A stretch of DNA of 6,734 bases, taken from the NCBI GenBank assembly GCA_007125415.1, contig SLDH01000175.1:1-6734 (forward strand), in the 5' to 3' direction. Source of the DNA: Roseovarius sp. (GTDB taxonomy: Bacteria > Pseudomonadota > Alphaproteobacteria > Rhodobacterales > Rhodobacteraceae). The position numbers and the translations under genes were made by a program. Shown piece by piece: positions 6,317 to 6,734 of the stretch (position 1 is the first letter of the stretch; every line of letters begins with the position of its first letter). Under the pieces are notes generated by a model that saw only the letters and a list, made by a program, of their open reading frames with translations, made no database searches and had not been told where the DNA came from.

Positions 6317-6734
6317 CTACTCCGCCGCCATTCTCTGGCGCGGGGCGCGCCCGATATCGGCGACATCGGCAATCACCCTGCGCAAGAGGCTACGCAACGC
6401 CTCGAAATTGCCATTGGGGCGGATCAGATGTTCATTCATGTAGAGCGAGCGGTCAATCTCGATCTGCAGCGCATGCCGCCCGCTGGCCGGCCGCCCGTAG
6501 TGCTGTGCGATGAAGGCTCCCGCAAAGGGCGTGTTGCGGACAACGACAAGGCCCGCGCTGGCAAAAGCCGCCTCGACCCTCTCAACAATCTCGGCGCTGG
6601 CGGATGATCCGAAACGATCCCCGATCACAACCTCGGGACGGCGCGCGCCCAAGCGCGCGACCGAATCCATCGCCTCATGCGGCATGGAGTGGCAATCGAT
6701 CAGAATCGCCTCCCCGAACATCATGTGCGCCTGA
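6317..6734 (-). CDS. N-formylglutamate amidohydrolase family protein, C-terminal half (5' end beyond window)
   Basis: The visible 138 residues are the C-terminal half of an N-formylglutamate amidohydrolase family enzyme (PF05013 type), which hydrolyses N-formyl-L-glutamate to formate and glutamate; full-length members are roughly 260-290 residues. Family motifs seen are LIDCHSMPHEA, VIGDRFG, NTPFAGAF and HALQIEIDRSLYMNE. The His and Glu residues in these motifs are the likely metal-site and substrate ligands. The frame continues open through the right edge (three codons, QAH, before the first in-window Met), so the Met at 6724 is internal. The stop at 6317 is 20 bp from the convergent dinB stop. 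In histidine breakdown this activity is HutG, but no hut gene is visible, so I give no symbol. Related deformylases of other N-formyl amino acids cannot be excluded. Confidence 0.92.
   Translation of the reverse strand, partial: QAHMMFGEAILIDCHSMPHEAMDSVARLGARRPEVVIGDRFGSSASAEIVERVEAAFASAGLVVVRNTPFAGAFIAQHYGRPASGRHALQIEIDRSLYMNEHLIRPNGNFEALRSLLRRVIADVADIGRAPRQRMAAE

Overview
The window looks like an ordinary chromosomal stretch of a GC-rich alphaproteobacterium, most probably a Rhodobacterales member. This rests on a DNA polymerase IV with an N-terminal Cys4 extension, which I recall from that group, on GC-rich third codon positions, and on the character of the other proteins. The assignment is inference; no rRNA or other decisive marker is present.

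Layout. At positions 1-246 (minus) a reading frame runs off the left edge and vaguely resembles the C-terminus of an IS110-type transposase, possibly decayed. At 258-2438 (minus) lies a two-gene set: a compact DUF1537 four-carbon acid-sugar kinase (2438 to 1404), then a PdxA-family dehydrogenase (1292 to 258). Their 111-bp gap contains an inverted repeat and a TTGACA hexamer. At 2439-2728 there is about 290 bp without a gene, holding only small inverted repeats. A tRNA-Leu(CAA) gene occupies 2812-2729 (minus). At 3721-2948 (minus) is a 257-residue protein I do not recognise, probably starting at GTG. It diverges from pyrF (3843-4562, plus). The pyrF 3' end overlaps that of a convergent NUDIX hydrolase gene (4990-4541, minus), which appears to start at TTG behind a strong Shine-Dalgarno. 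The NUDIX gene diverges from dinB (5040-6296, plus), whose best promoter candidate lies inside the NUDIX 5' end. dinB converges on an N-formylglutamate amidohydrolase gene cut by the right edge (6734-6317, minus).

How the genes work together. The kinase and PdxA-like enzyme form a recognisable catabolic pair: C4 sugar acid (D-threonate or D-erythronate type), then 4-phosphate, then oxidation and decarboxylation to dihydroxyacetone phosphate. No transporter or regulator is visible in the window. The remaining genes are housekeeping or stand-alone functions (UMP synthesis, nucleotide hydrolysis, translesion synthesis, formylglutamate hydrolysis) and do not form a pathway. I found no convincing new multi-gene system. 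The least explained items are the 2948-3721 protein, the regulatory-looking repeat at 1331-1363, and the left-edge fragment.
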